Shown here piece by piece: positions 1-12,383 of a stretch of 64,000 nt of DNA. Both the position numbers and the translations under genes were made by a program. Location of the stretch: assembly GCF_963678635.1 (NCBI RefSeq), contig NC_087064.1:58538338-58602337 (forward strand). Direction: 5' to 3'. The stretch comes from Symsagittifera roscoffensis (taxonomy: Eukaryota > Xenacoelomorpha > Acoela > Convolutidae). Below the pieces are notes generated by a model. That model ran no database searches and had not been told where the DNA came from. It saw only the letters and a program-made list of their open reading frames with translations. Every line of letters starts with the position of its first letter. Positions within the stretch are counted from its first letter, which is position 1.

Positions 1-1207
1 CCAAATCAGTGGGAAAATTTACTTATTTGAAATGAGGAGAACCCAATCGATTTGAAGTGACAACTTGTTATTAATGATTTTTATAAGTGAATGTATTTGA
101 CTTGTAATAATGAGACTGCTTTCAAATTGTAGGGTGACAATTGTCATGCTGTGCGTCCATTATTAATTAGAACTAAGTAGCTTATCATCACACGCGCATC
201 TTTTGAGGATTAGCGCTTACTCGTCCATTTCAGCCGAGGCGTTTCAAAATAAACAGTGGGATTTAATTTTAATTGCAATTTTGACATCTTTTCATAAGAA
301 TTGTTAAGTCTAATCCGACCTTTGAAAAGCAGGGATAAACTAAAAACGTATCGTAGGGTTGAAAAGAAGGATTAGAGACTTCTTGGTTTCGTTGAACGTA
401 CATTAAACGTACATCTCTTTCTAGATAAAGCACTCCGATATCATGCCTGACTTGGTCCGTTTACACATGCCAGTACAGTTACGTAATTGTTCTGACCACT
501 CTCGAAAGATTGGCTGGGAAGGAGCTATTGCGTACGGTATTTTTTTTGCCCAATATTAGGTACTTCAGTGAAAGTTTGTTGGATGTCACGCGTGCTATCA
601 CATTGAAGCTCTTTCAGTCAGATTCCAAAATGATCTTTCAATAAAGTGCTTTAAGTGTAAAAAAAAACTGGCCCGAAGACTAATTTTCACCTGATGACTA
701 TTCAATTAATGACTCTTAATTTTAATGTTACCCGTAATTTAGCGATACGAAAAAATGTTGAAAAAGTTTTTTCAAAGATTTTAGAAAAAAGTTTGTTCTT
801 GTCTGTTGTTTTGTTTTTCGTTTAATGCCGCGATCGGAACATTGTGCTAATTGCTCAGGAATTGGCTACTCATGTTAGCTTTGAGAGTCGTTGGTTGTCA
901 AATGGGTTTTGGTGGACATCATTGCTCGTTCAGTCAACCTCGCCTGAATATTTCAAAATTGCGTTCAGTTATTTCACACGAGGGCCGCTTTGTCATAGAA
1001 TTGAAATCTAAATGAGATTCCTTGGTTTTTGTTTAAGTAGTCGGTGACATATTTCATCGGCAAGCAACATTATTGAACCATGGTTGAACTGAAACCTTCA
1101 ACCAGATGGCTGGTACCTAAAAAGACCCAGTTTCATTATTACAAATTAAGTCTCAGCGTCTCCAAAGTGGATATTGGTCGTTTTCAGATTTCGATTGATA
1201 TCCAAGA
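1..1207. other. Region upstream of macroH2A; probable 5' UTR or first intron
   Basis: No coding potential is recognised. A pyrimidine-rich acceptor-like site (tcgttttcag) ends at 1187, 20 bases before the macroH2A start codon. An upstream non-coding first exon is therefore plausible, with this stretch being partly promoter and partly first intron. No TATA box can be placed with confidence. Confidence 0.35.
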
Positions 1208-4200
1208 ATGTCTGGAAGAGCGCCTGGTGCAATAAAGAAGGTCAAGGCCAAGCCCATCTCCAGGTCCCAGAGGGCGGGTGTGCTATTCCCAGTGAGCAGA
1301 TTCAGAAGATATCTTAAAGACCTGCTGAAGAAGTTCAGAATAGGAGTGGGAGCCAGTGTTTATCTAGCAGCTGTTATTGAATACCTAACAGGTAAAGGGT
1401 CATTGTTAGTGAATATGATTAAACATGAGTCTTGACGAACAATTTATCATCTTATCAATGCCTTAATCTCTGGTACGTTTTAATCTGACACGTTTTTTTT
1501 CCATGTTGTCCTTGTCCATAATGGCTAGCTTGATTATGGGTGTTGTATCCAACAAATCGGTAATTTCAATATTTTGATGACTGGATATCATCAGGAACAA
1601 TTAATTCACGTGGCGGTTTTTTTCAGACTATTTCAGCTCGTTTTTTCTCAATTTTTAAGATATATATGGGCTTGTTTGTGATTATTTTCAGCTAGTTTTT
1701 TTCTCATCAAAGACAAGATCGTGGTTGCAACTACTCAGACTGAAGTGTGGAAAATAAAAACGATCTTTATTCACGATTTTTTGGCGAAAGTAGTTTTCGA
1801 ACTTCCGCCTAAATAGGCCACCTATTCTAGCATTATCCAGCATAAGTTTATTGTTCCTGGATATCGTCGAAATTGATGGATAGAACTAAAATTGTGGGTG
1901 ATTTCTTTCTTGTGAATGTTACTGTGTAAGCTTCACGTTGTTCTGTCTGGAGTAAGAAGTATTTAGTCTATTAAGATAGTTCCCCATTTTAGCCGAAGTG
2001 TTGGAGTTGGCTGGCAATGCTTCCAGAGACAATAAGCGCAAACGAGTGATTCCCAGGCACATCCTGCTTGCCATAGCCAATGACGAAGAGCTACACGAGG
2101 TAAGGCCACTCAGTCTTCGAAAGATCACCTAAAGAGACAAAATGCTATATGCTTTTTTGCTCGAATTACTCAATGAAAGAATCATTCGGCATGACGATCT
2201 GAATGTTCACTGTAGTTTTCTTCTGCTAATTTACCAATTTTCTGAATCTAAATCTTAACTATCGTAGATAGACAAAATAATTATTGGGGAGTTCGGCTGT
2301 CCATAAAAAGGAAACCTTCGTGTTTTTTCTTTCAGCTTTTGAAACATGTCACAATCCCCCAGGCAGGAGTCCTGCCACGAATCCACCCGGAGCTCCTGCA
2401 GAAGAAGAAAGGGTCCAGCTCCTCTTCCAAACCAGCAGCTGACACTAGTAGTGCCAAGATCAATGGAGTAGCATCAGCTTCTAAATCAGGGCCAAAAACG
2501 GCAGCCAGTAAGCAAAAGGCGGCCGAGAAGGTCTATGATATTGCAAATGTGGACAAGGCCGCACCCAAATCACCAGGACCCAAAACACCGACCGGAGCAG
2601 CTAAAGTAAGTCGGCCGGGATTTTTGGAACAGTGATTTTTTGCGATTACCAAAATGAAAGTTTTGATTACCTCTCCTCTTTTTTCTTATATATTCACATG
2701 CGAACGAGACACTCACATTTGGACCTGGTTTAAAGACTTTTTCTGGATAAGTAAAATAATAATTTTTTATCGTTTCGTTGTTCTGTCTCTGTTAAATGCA
2801 GAAGCAAGAGGAGGATACACTTAAGTTACTAGACAAAATCGACGCAGGTGACAGAAGTTGCATCCATTGTCTGTTAATATTTTGTGTTGCTATCCTTAGG
2901 TTATGCGAAGTAAAAAATCGCCTGTGTTCAGTTTAAGTCTTAAAACTTCAGTTTGAATTGTTCTCTTAAATACCCAATCAAACGCTTCCGCAATACTACG
3001 AGATCTTTTTTTTTTCAATTTAATTTGCACAATTTGGCGATCAAGCTTTGCTTTCAATTTCAGTATCACTATACTGCTCAAATTTGTTGGGCGAGAGCAG
3101 TTAAGTATTTGCTTTTAGAGGTATTTGCTATTAGATGATCTGTTACCTAGACAAGAAAGCAAGGGGAATACGTCTGTGGGGTAGGCGAATGACTCGTTAA
3201 CTGGATGAGCGTGTTCAAATTTTGTAGACTGCTATTTTTTCATAATGACCGAACGGTTTTAGCTAGCTCTTCGAAACCGCCCCAATCCCGAATTTTTTGT
3301 TTCGATTTTTGAAGAAAGTGCATTTTCTCCAGAGAAATTTCTACAGACTTTAGCTAACCATTTTTTGCAGATTTTGTTACCGCTTGAAAGGTAAAGATGT
3401 CCTGAGCTCAAAATTGTTTAGATAATTCACCTAAATTCATTTTTCGAGAAGTAATGGGGGTTTGAAAATAGCCGAATAATGGGGGTTTGAAAATAGCCAA
3501 TGTGGGATAATTAACGCGCGAAATCATTGTTCTAGCGGCGAAATAATCCGGCTTAGAAATTGTTGCAAATTAAGTTGAGGCAGGCTATTTTAATCTAAAA
3601 ATTACGTTGTTATACACGAAATATATCATCTGTTGGTGAGATGTTTCAATAGGTGGCAGGATGAAGTTAAATAGTTGAATCGGAGGCTGAGCAAAAAGCA
3701 GAATGGTCCAAGAGCAAAATTGGTCCAAGAGCAGAAAAACAGAAAAAAATTATTATTTTTTTATTAATACGGGCTAATTGATAAAACAAGTATTATAATC
3801 GTCAATAATACCAAGAAAACGAATAAAATATGCATGAATTGAATGATTTCATCAAGTTTTTCTGAACAAAATTTTAAAAAAATTTCGATTAAATTATTCA
3901 AATTATGCATAAACTATTGCTTCTTTGGTAATAATGACAATTCTTATACTTAACTTACCCATAAGCTTATAAAAATTGATATTTTTCTGCTCTTGGACCT
4001 ATTCTGCTCATTGACTGGCCACCGTTGAATCGATACTTGTACTTCGAACAGAATTTATAATTTATTTTAAAGCCAAATTTTTTGGCGAAAGAAGTGTGAA
4101 ATTTGATTTTTTGAATAACGTTTCACCTGGCAGAGTAATGCATTTACAAAAACTATCTTAGTAGCATGTACAATTGAGTGAAAATGAAACGACTATATTA

Positions 4201-7200
4201 TTTCAATTCAATTCAATTATTTGATACAGTGAAGAAATACATACGTAATCACTCACTGCATCAGGATAGCTAGAACAGGCTTTTTAACCTAACAAGTAGC
4301 TACCCTCCGGGTTAACTATCACAATTAAGTAACGACAACAGGTAAACAAATCAGAAAAAATTTTCGACCAGCTCTACATTGTCTAAAATGTAATTTCTTT
4401 TGAAAACCTTTAAAAATTTTGACAGCTGTTCTTGAGAGTACGTTTCGATCTTATCGGGTAGGAGTTTATTTGACAACAAAACATTGAAACATTTAACAAT
4501 TTTGCATGAAAGGGAGTTTTGCATAGTTTTTGTCTTACAGCGATGAAACAGAATCATTCCGTTAGAAGTAGAACGTGTATTTCGTTCATAACTATAATTA
4601 CTGACGTTTAGAAAATCAAGAGGTGAACGTTTTAAATATTGAAAATTGGTTTCTTTAAAAAGTTGAGTTAAATAAATTTCATGAACTGTATCAATGCCTA
4701 GATCATTAAACTTTGTTGTTATGTGTTCGTATTTGCGTTTGAAGAATATAGTACGGAGATTTCTTTTTTGGCAGATTTGAATTTTTTCTAAATTTGTTTT
4801 GCTAGTACTCCCATAGACAAGCAGACCATATGAAATTATAGGTACCACATATGCCAGGTAGAACTGTAACAGCATTTTTCGAGAAAAAGCTACCCTGCCC
4901 TTATACATGATTCCGTTAAATCGGCCTAATTTTCTGCACACAGTTTCAACATGATCTGTAAATTTGAGCTGACTATCAATGATAACACCCAAGTATTTGA
5001 AACAATTTGTAAATCCTATGTTTTCACCCGCAAGTGAAAAGTCATTATTCAAACATTGTTTACCCAATGGTAAGATTTTACATTTTGTAGAGCTTATCGA
5101 CAATTTATTTCGCACACACCAGTCATATGTTTTCGGCAAATCTTTTTTAAAGTAATCATTTACCCTTACCGTTGGGAAAGAAGCAAGAATAGCACCGTCG
5201 TCCGCAAAAAAACTTAATTCTGATTTCGAAACAATTTTTTTTATGTCGTTAATGTAAAGTAAGAAAAAAAGGGGTCCAAAAACAGAGCCCTGCGGAACTC
5301 TCTACGATTTTACTTGTTGCCTAGAAGTACCGTTCGAATTAACAACAAATTGTTGTCTGTTTGTCAAATAACTTAATATCAGTTTGTTGAATTTTTCTCG
5401 AAAGCCGTACGTGCATAATTTTTCCAGAAGAAAGCAATGGTTAACTGTATCAAATGCCTTTCTTAGATCAATAAAAAGTGCCAAGCCCATATTTTTTGTT
5501 TCAATCGTTTTTCGCATGAATTCAGTAACTCGAAGGATAGCATGGATACAAGAATGTTTTTCGCGGAAACCAAACTGTTCCGCTATTATAATATTGTTTT
5601 TGTTAATGAAAACTAGCATTCTTTTATAAATTGATTTTTCAAAAGTTTTACTAAAAACTGTCAAAAGACTAATAGGTCGATAATTACTGGTATTTTCTCT
5701 GTCTCCTTCTTTCAGAAAAGCGACAATTTTGGCAATTTTACTAGCATCTGGAAAAAATGCACTATCAATACTATTATTGAAAATGTTTGCCAAGAAAACA
5801 GATATGACTGGTGAACATAATTTAATCATTTTAGTTGAAAGGTCATCATGACAACTTGAAGTTTTAGTTTTTAAGGCCCCTATTACTTTAAAAACTTCAT
5901 CTTCATCCGTTTTAAAAATTACAAAATTTGATGTTTCTGTCTAATTTTTGAGAAGCAGAAACAGCAGGTGGCATAGAATTGCTCAGGTGTTTACCAATAT
6001 TGACGAAGAAATCTTTAAGTAAGTTTGGTTCGATCTCCTTTTGGGCTGGTTTTTGTTTTCCACAAAAAAGATTAAAAGCTTGAATCATTTGTTTTGATGA
6101 TGGACATTTTTCAATTTTCTTATCATGATAGTCTCTTTGAGCACGCCTAATTGCCATTTTTACCTTATTTCTAAAGATTCGGAAGCAATCAATATTCTCA
6201 ATGAAGGTTTCTTAATCATTTTGGCATGAAGACGATCTCTCTTACACATTTTTATGATATCATTGGTGATCCAGTCTTTGTGTTTTTTCCTTAATGTTTG
6301 TTGGGGGCAAAAACGGTCGAAAACATCTAGACATAATTTTGTGAAATCGGTCAGTATGTCATCAATTGTTTCCAAATTGCAATTATTGAGATTTTTATGC
6401 AAAACAAACAAGAATCTCAAAATATTTTCATTTTTGTTCAAGATTTTCAAGTTTCGACCTATCTTAAAATTGTCACTATCGTCCGAAAAAGGTCCAATAG
6501 AGGCAACTAGCGCATAATGATCACTTAAAGAAGTATTTAAAGTAGTTACGCTCATATCCTATTTACTGATGATATGATCAATACAGGTAGAACTAGATGC
6601 GGTTTCTCTTGTTGCTTCACTATTCGATATGAAGAATCCAAAAAACCAAGATCAACTTATATTCCTCAATTAATCGAGAATTGCGCGACACGTCCAGAAT
6701 ATCTAATTTCATATCTCCCACAATGATTGAGTTCTGACATTGTTTTGAATTCAAATTCACGAGTAAATCCTCAAGTTGCGTTAAGAAATGCTTTGAATTG
6801 ATTGATGGCGGTCGATACATCATACAAACGTTTAATTTCTGTTTACTACCTAGACTTAAAGTTAAGACAACATTCTCTAGTTCATTCGATAAATTTTTGT
6901 GCGAAAAGTCAATTGGATCTTTTATGAAAAATGCTAAACCCCCACCCCTACTTTTTTGCCGGTTAACAGAAATACCTTTTTTGGTAGCCGTCTAAGTTAT
7001 AAAGTTCTAAGGGATCATTGTCACTTAACCAAGTTTCGCATAAGGCAACGACATATGATTGCCATTTTAGTGAAGCAACAAGAACTTTTAATTGGTCCTG
7101 ATGGTTGCGCAGTGATTGAATATTTAAGAAAAGTATGTCCCCGTCGTTACTCATTAGAAATCCCTTTAAAAATCAAAAAGAAAGCTTTAACACGGAAAAA

Positions 7201-9746
7201 AAAGACGTTTTTCTGATATTCAGAAACCTTTTAATTTTCAGGTTGATCTTTTTCTTCGTTGCTGCCCATATTATCATCGCTAACAACATCACCACTGGTA
7301 GTCATTTTCTTAGGAGGTGGAGAATGGCTTTCAATGAGTTTTTCCACCAAACAGTATAGTTTATCAAGTTTCTGCGCATGTGTATCATTTTGCGATTCAT
7401 GACTAACCGGTGATCTAAAAGCCGCGTTCCTTTTCATTTTCCCCGGAGTTCCCAAAAAAGAATAAGATTTTCGATATTGAACATTGTCAGAATGAGCAGC
7501 ATTTTGAATAACATCAGTATATTTTTTATTGTCTGTAGTTACTGAGATATCATTTCCCATATAAATATCAACATCCTTCTTGTTATCAATTGGTTGCCAT
7601 CTGCCATATGAATGCACTTTTTAATCTGGACTTGATTCTTGTAAGTAGATGTTAGTAGATTTTTGTCCCGTCTGCAGTACTTCATAATTTCCCTATCTTT
7701 TTCTGCCTATCGTTCGTTGACATGAATTTTATTTCCCGTTAAATCATCCCGAAAATCGAATCTCTTATTCCAAACAGCATCTCGCTGGTGATTATACAAA
7801 AATTTGGCAATAATCGGACGATTTCGACCCTTCCCTGGTAAATAATGACACGCGACGATGTCCTGGGGCTGAATTGAAATATTTACTGACCTTAGTATCT
7901 TCACAATTGAATGGACAGGGTGCTCACCACCATCCGACACTCCATGAAATGTTAAACACATAAATGAGGAAAACCTTTCCACTTTCGTAACTCTTTTTTC
8001 CAACTCACGATTGTCGTAAAGAAGCCTGTCATTCTCACCCCGTAATTCTGTAATTTCATTCTGTTGGGAATCGATCTGTTTTATTAACTGCTCAAGAAGT
8101 AATCTAACAGAGTCTCCATTATTCAAATCCGTCAAAGAAATTTTTTGCAGTAAGGCCATATTGAATCGTTGAAAGCGAACGTATTTTAAACGGAGATTTT
8201 ATGCAGCGAACGTAAAAGAACAACGCGACTGTTTCTTAGCTCATTTCTCTCTGTCGTGATATAGTATTATGCATTATAGTTTTCAAAAACCACTTTTCCA
8301 TAGGCGTTACATGGTAGTCGGAACATTTGCGGCTTTGGCCTGATACGAGCAATCTTGTTATTTTGTAGCTAAAGGGCAAAGGGCCTATTTCATCCCCCCG
8401 TTGATTGTTTTTTGTCCTTTTTTCGGTCCAAAGCTTGACCATACTTGACCGCTAAATTGACTAGCTGGTAGTGTCGGCTACCCTAAGTGGTTCATATTTG
8501 AAAAAAAATTACATTGCTTAAGATTCATGCTCTTTTTTTGTTGCACATGGTCCTTGTTCCTACGTAAAAAGAAGCAATATGTTGAATGAAACAAAATATG
8601 TCTTTCGTGCCGATTTAAACGAAAAAAAAATTTTCTTTTCAATTTAAATTCTGAAACGCGTCCAATTTTGGTCGTTCTGACAAAAGAGGCGTCGGAAAAA
8701 TGACTCCTTGTATTTTCGAGCTTGTGTGAAGTTTTTTTTTGCTTGTCTGCAGTGCATTTTTTATCTCTGTATTTTTCATTTATGTCGCGGATTGGTTTAG
8801 CCGTTGATTTTTAGGCTGACAAACTATCCGTAGTGTTTACGAAGAAATGCTTCAACGGTCAAGACGTCGAGATCTGTCTGGGCAACATAGCCAAGATCAC
8901 CTCGGACGCCATAGTGAACCCGACGAATGCCAAACTGAAGTTGGTTGGTGACATAGGCACCACTCTGCAGAAGGCCACTGGGAAGTTGTTGGAGGATGAC
9001 CTGAATGATCTCTACGACCAGACTGGAGAGTTGCAGATGATGTCGGCCATCATCACCCCATCCCACGGACTGCCTTGCAAAAACATTATCCATTGCAATC
9101 CTCCGGGTGAGATTTTGTGAAGAATATTATGCGTTCTATTGAAGGAATATACGCTTGTTTATAAAATAGCCATGATGCAAATTGAATGATTGTCGAAGAT
9201 GCTTTAATGTTCAAATGGCGACAATATGACAGTTTGACGGACATTTTCCGTTCTTTTTCAGAGGGTACGGAGAAGAACGCAGAGACGTCTTTGGTGAATG
9301 CAATCAAAAACTGCCTCAAACTAGCCGACAACAACAACTGCTCCTCCATCGCACTACCCCCTATCATTGACAGGTACTGCTTTTACTCGCAATTTCACTC
9401 ATCGGGAATTGACTCGTAATCTCATTAAAAGACTAGTGTTGTTTGCTTGACCACGAGTAATATGACTTTCATACGCAATAAACTTGAACCTACAATCTAA
9501 CGTTTAGTGGCTAGCGCCACATTGTTAACCCTCATTTTAACGTATGGCCACTTAATGCGATTAAGTTTACTAATTACGTTTTGTTTCAGCTCCGTAGCAC
9601 CCAAAATCAAGCTTCCCGAAGTGACTCTCAGGGCAATCAACCAGTACTTCACAGCACAGAATGGATCCAAGATCAAGAAACTCGAGATGGTTTTCAGAAA
9701 TCTCACTGTGGCTAAACAATTCGCAGCTGTACTCCAGCAGATGTAG
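1208..9746 (+). CDS. macroH2A: Core histone macro-H2A (histone fold + linker + macro domain)
   Basis: Chromatin variant that replaces H2A in nucleosomes, typically in repressed chromatin. Coding exons read by eye: 1208-1391, 1993-2099, 2336-2605, 8815-9106, 9262-9373 and 9590-9746. All have GT/AG borders and compatible phases, giving 373 residues, close to the 372 of human macroH2A1. Residues 1-122 form the H2A fold ([53 protein letters not shown]), including the macroH2A-type tail [11 protein letters not shown]. Residues 123-188 are a basic Ser/Lys/Pro linker. Residues 189-373 form the macro domain ([26 protein letters not shown]). The adenine-contact Asp of ADP-ribose-binding macro domains is present in SDAIVN. 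The usual glycine-rich second loop is replaced by IIDSSVAPK, so ligand binding is doubtful. A 46-bp candidate exon at 2802 would truncate the protein. The 3' part of the gene follows a 6.2-kb intron full of transposons. Identity is very secure; exact splice sites are inferred. Confidence 0.96.
2802..2847 (+). other. macroH2A: Candidate cassette (poison) exon of macroH2A
   Basis: A strong acceptor (gttaaatgcag) and a strong donor (CAG|gtgaca) bracket 46 bases. In frame with the preceding exon these read [15 protein letters not shown], a charged linker-like peptide. The length is 3n+1, whereas the exons on either side join in phase 0 without it. Inclusion would give GGC TGA at the next junction and end the protein at about 203 residues, before the macro domain. 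It may be an alternative or poison exon, part of a pair with an unseen exon, or an old exon out of use. Confidence 0.5.
3452..3499. repeat. Two-copy 22-bp direct repeat
   Basis: The sequence taatgggggtttgaaaatagcc occurs at 3452 and again at 3478, identical, with a 26-bp period. It lies in the long macroH2A intron, just upstream of a segment (about 3500-3640) that resembles 43690-43855. Confidence 0.8.
3683..4023. mobile_element. MITE-like element with inverted ends and a 9-bp target duplication
   Basis: The 9-mer gttgaatcg flanks the element exactly, at 3674-3682 and 4024-4032. The ends are imperfect inverted repeats: AGCAGAATGGTCCAAGAGC on the left, and on the complement of the right AGCAGAATAGGTCCAAGAGC. 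The interior is very AT-rich and non-coding. A 9-bp duplication fits Mutator-like elements best, though that assignment is inference. It lies in the macroH2A intron. Confidence 0.8.
4351..7154 (-). pseudogene. LINE ORF2: endonuclease-reverse transcriptase, broken
   Basis: The 5' part has endonuclease motifs: [46 protein letters not shown] and LSDHYALV. These fall in different frames (breaks near 6975 and 6560-6620). The reverse transcriptase part has [43 protein letters not shown], the catalytic FADD near 5190, and a thumb with KYLGVIID. One in-frame TAG near 5303, just before VPQGS, interrupts the RT; the reading frame continues open to 4351 after it. The RT catalytic aspartates are intact, so decay looks moderate. 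CR1/Jockey group by motif style; the exact clade needs a tree. Confidence 0.9.
7231..8159 (-). pseudogene. LINE ORF1: coiled-coil RNA-binding protein, broken
   Basis: Starts [15 protein letters not shown] and is open for 150 residues. About residues 17-62 form a heptad-rich coiled coil ([20 protein letters not shown]). An RRM-like ORF1 domain follows ([43 protein letters not shown]). A TAG stop at 7707 and a shift near 7620 separate it from a second open piece (7617-7231, beginning near [14 protein letters not shown]) that looks like its C-terminal part. ORF1 proteins of this type bind the element RNA. ORF2 follows directly downstream. Confidence 0.75.
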
Positions 9747-9830
9747 ATTCACAACTTCGACAGGGATGACTGTAATTTCCCATATTACACTTGCTCCAAG
9801 TAATCGGAACTCAAGGCCCCAAATAGAACC

Positions 9831-9836
9831 AATAAA
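9831..9836 (+). terminator. Poly(A) signal of macroH2A
   Basis: AATAAA lies 85 bases after the macroH2A stop codon, in a normal 3' UTR position. Short 3' UTR predicted. Confidence 0.7.
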
Positions 9837-12380
9837 AAAGAAGTTATCGACAGTCGCTTCAAGAAAAAAGGCCTGGAAAAACTTGTTTCTGCAGACTGTG
9901 AAATATCCCTAGTCCTCTTCATTGGAAAAGTGAGTTCAAAGAACTTAATTTTTTTACTGATATTTGGTTTTAAAGTTTGTTTCTGTTTGTCACTGTGTTC
10001 AATCGATTGTAGAGTAGATCTCATTTAATTACTCAAATATTGTTCGAAGTATGAAAAATATACTATTTTTGATTCAAAGACGAAATGAAATCAACGATAT
10101 AATCGCCAGTTTTCTAGCTCAGCGCTTTACTAGCTATATTTTGCTTTCATTGGCCTAATATCTCGTTTCACGTATTCTTTGATATCGTCTACCCAATTAA
10201 TTTTTTCAGTCCATCTCTTGTTTGGTTAGTGCAGTTTGTTGTTATTTTCTCTATCCACATATTTTGCAATTTCAGTAAATTCCTAGAGTTGCTTTCTTCT
10301 TGAAATTGACTGAGTTTTAGTTTGAAAGTATCTTTTTTACTTCTTATTCAGTATTATATGATTTATATTGTTTTTTGATTTGATTTCTGTTTTGATACTT
10401 ATCGATAGTATTTCTCTTCATTTTGTCAAAAACTTCAGTAGATATATCAAATGTCTTTGTGATTTTCTAATGTATTAAATGCGTTAAATTCCTTGTTTCC
10501 TAACTGCTTAATTGAAGGCAACTTTCTTCTTGAAAATGATTACCAGCAATTGTTTAAGAAGAAGCGAATATTCATTTTGAAATGCATGTCGAAGAATTTA
10601 ACCATATACTATTTTTTTTCCAAATTGAAAACAGTCTTTTTAAAGGTCATTGCTCAAATGTAATTTGATCAATGACCTTTAGGTTGCCGCTGTTTGAGAA
10701 AAATTGTCTGAAGGCAAGAAATGGGCACGTTTTGGGCCCTTGTTTACAAAATCTTCTCATTAAAAATCAGGACGATTCAAAACCGCCCGAAAATTGCCAT
10801 GGCTGTTCAGGATGGAACGGTTTTGTACATGCACCGATGATAGTTTTTGTCACTGCGGTTTTTTATTGATACCAACTCTGATAACGAAATTTTTATTTAT
10901 GTTCTCGATAAGTGGCTTTACAAACACACATGTATGTCTAGTGTCATACGATGATCATTCTCTTTTGCCTACCTAGCTTTCGCATCTTGTGTGGAAAGTC
11001 AACTTGTTAATTATAAAGCTTAATCTAGCTTTAATTTATTAGAGAGCGTCCTTCGCTGCCTGATATCTAAGAATATGTTCGTTGAAGTCACAGAGTCATG
11101 TGCAAAAACTTAAAATGAGCGTATGCTGCTCCGCTGCGGATCCATTAGTATCAGTTTTTGTCTCATGTTGACTTCAATTTTAAAGTTCTTGCCCATCGTA
11201 GAGCTCTTTTTGGCACTCTTCCGCTTGTGTTAGCGAAGTGCAATTTTTACTCTTGAGTATTCGATTAGCTAGCGTTATCAATTTGACTTTTCTGCGATAA
11301 ATATCTCGTCCTGCAGTGTCACTGAATCATATGATGGCTTGTATATAGTTAATTCGAATTCAAGGTACTAGTTCTGAAGGTCCTGAGTTTTTGTTCAGAT
11401 TATTGAAATTGGGAGAAACTTTGTCTTCGGGAGCTTAAATTTTTTTTCACGCAAAATCAGATAAAACACAAATAATCATTGAAATCGATCGAATATCATA
11501 TCACAGTAAAGATATTTAAATGGCGAATCGAACATCGTTTAAAAGGTTTTCTCAGAGTCAAGAAAACCCGGATTGATGTTTTTGTTCTAATTTTGAACGC
11601 GTAAAGCGAGCGAGCAGGTCTTTTAAAGGCAAAAGTTTATTTTTCGGGAAAATCTTAACTTACTTAAGGAAAACTAGTTTTGGAAGCTTCATTTAGTGCT
11701 TCCTTGGCAAAAAAAATTCTTGGTAAAAAAATTAATCTTCGAAAAAAAGGAAAAAAGTTCCGAAATAAATGTTTCCTCAAGGTTTTGTTAATTCGTTTTT
11801 CTGTGTTCGATTAGGTCTCTTTCATTAACTGTCTATGTAAATGCTTGCGTTTAGTTTTCATCAAAATACGCACGAAAAAATCTACTTTTATTTGATAAAT
11901 AACAGCTTTTTAAGTTTTTTTTTAAATAGGCGGAACATTCTGTGCTACTTGAACAGAAACCGGCTATCCTTGTTTCAATTTTTACTGCATAGTTTATGTC
12001 TGCCTCAGCATGAGACTTTCTAGAAATTTGAAAAAAAAGAATGAAGTTCAAAGAAGTGATGAGGCACAAACCTAAGTACAACTACCGTCCCTTATCCGGT
12101 AGTAATTGATTTTTCGACTATTTTTTGTCGACTCAATTTCTGATTTTTTTTTTCAAATGCAGGAATATTATCTGATTTGGATTTGCATCAGCTTTGTTTA
12201 CAAAACATTCGTTTTATTTCAGATTTAAAACATTTTTTTTATGATAGAGAATTGTTCTGCAATTTGTAAATTCATCAACTCTGATTTAGAATTTAATTAA
12301 AATTGTTCGTTTTTGTGTTTCTATTTTTTGTTTTTTGATTGAATGGTTTCCGCTTATAAATTCAAATTCCAGGAGTATTT
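9837..12380. other. Intergenic, T-rich; no gene recognised
   Basis: Short open frames exist on both strands but none has a recognisable motif, signal peptide or splice context. The only clear structure is the hairpin at 10642-10680. Confidence 0.6.
10642..10680. repeat. 39-bp near-perfect hairpin
   Basis: AAAGGTCATTG pairs with CAATGACCTTT, and inside it TCAAA pairs with TTTGA around a 5-base loop, with one c/t mismatch between the two stems. The total is 16 paired positions out of 17. It is too short for a canonical animal miRNA precursor and may be the relic of a palindromic transposon. Confidence 0.75.
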
Positions 12381-12383
12381 TGC

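Larger units (their letters stand above)
4198..8230 (-). mobile_element. CR1/Jockey-type non-LTR retrotransposon, antisense in macroH2A intron
   Basis: A nearly full-length two-gene LINE on the minus strand. ORF1 (8159-7231) encodes a coiled-coil RNA-binding protein. ORF2 (7154-4351) encodes an apurinic endonuclease followed by reverse transcriptase. The 3' end is not poly(A) but a short (ATTGA)n tract at about 4198-4219, typical of the CR1/L2/Jockey group. The 5' end is placed only roughly, near 8230. Both genes carry stops and frameshifts, so the copy is dead. It is inserted antisense in an intron and would be transcribed as part of the macroH2A pre-mRNA. Confidence 0.88.
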
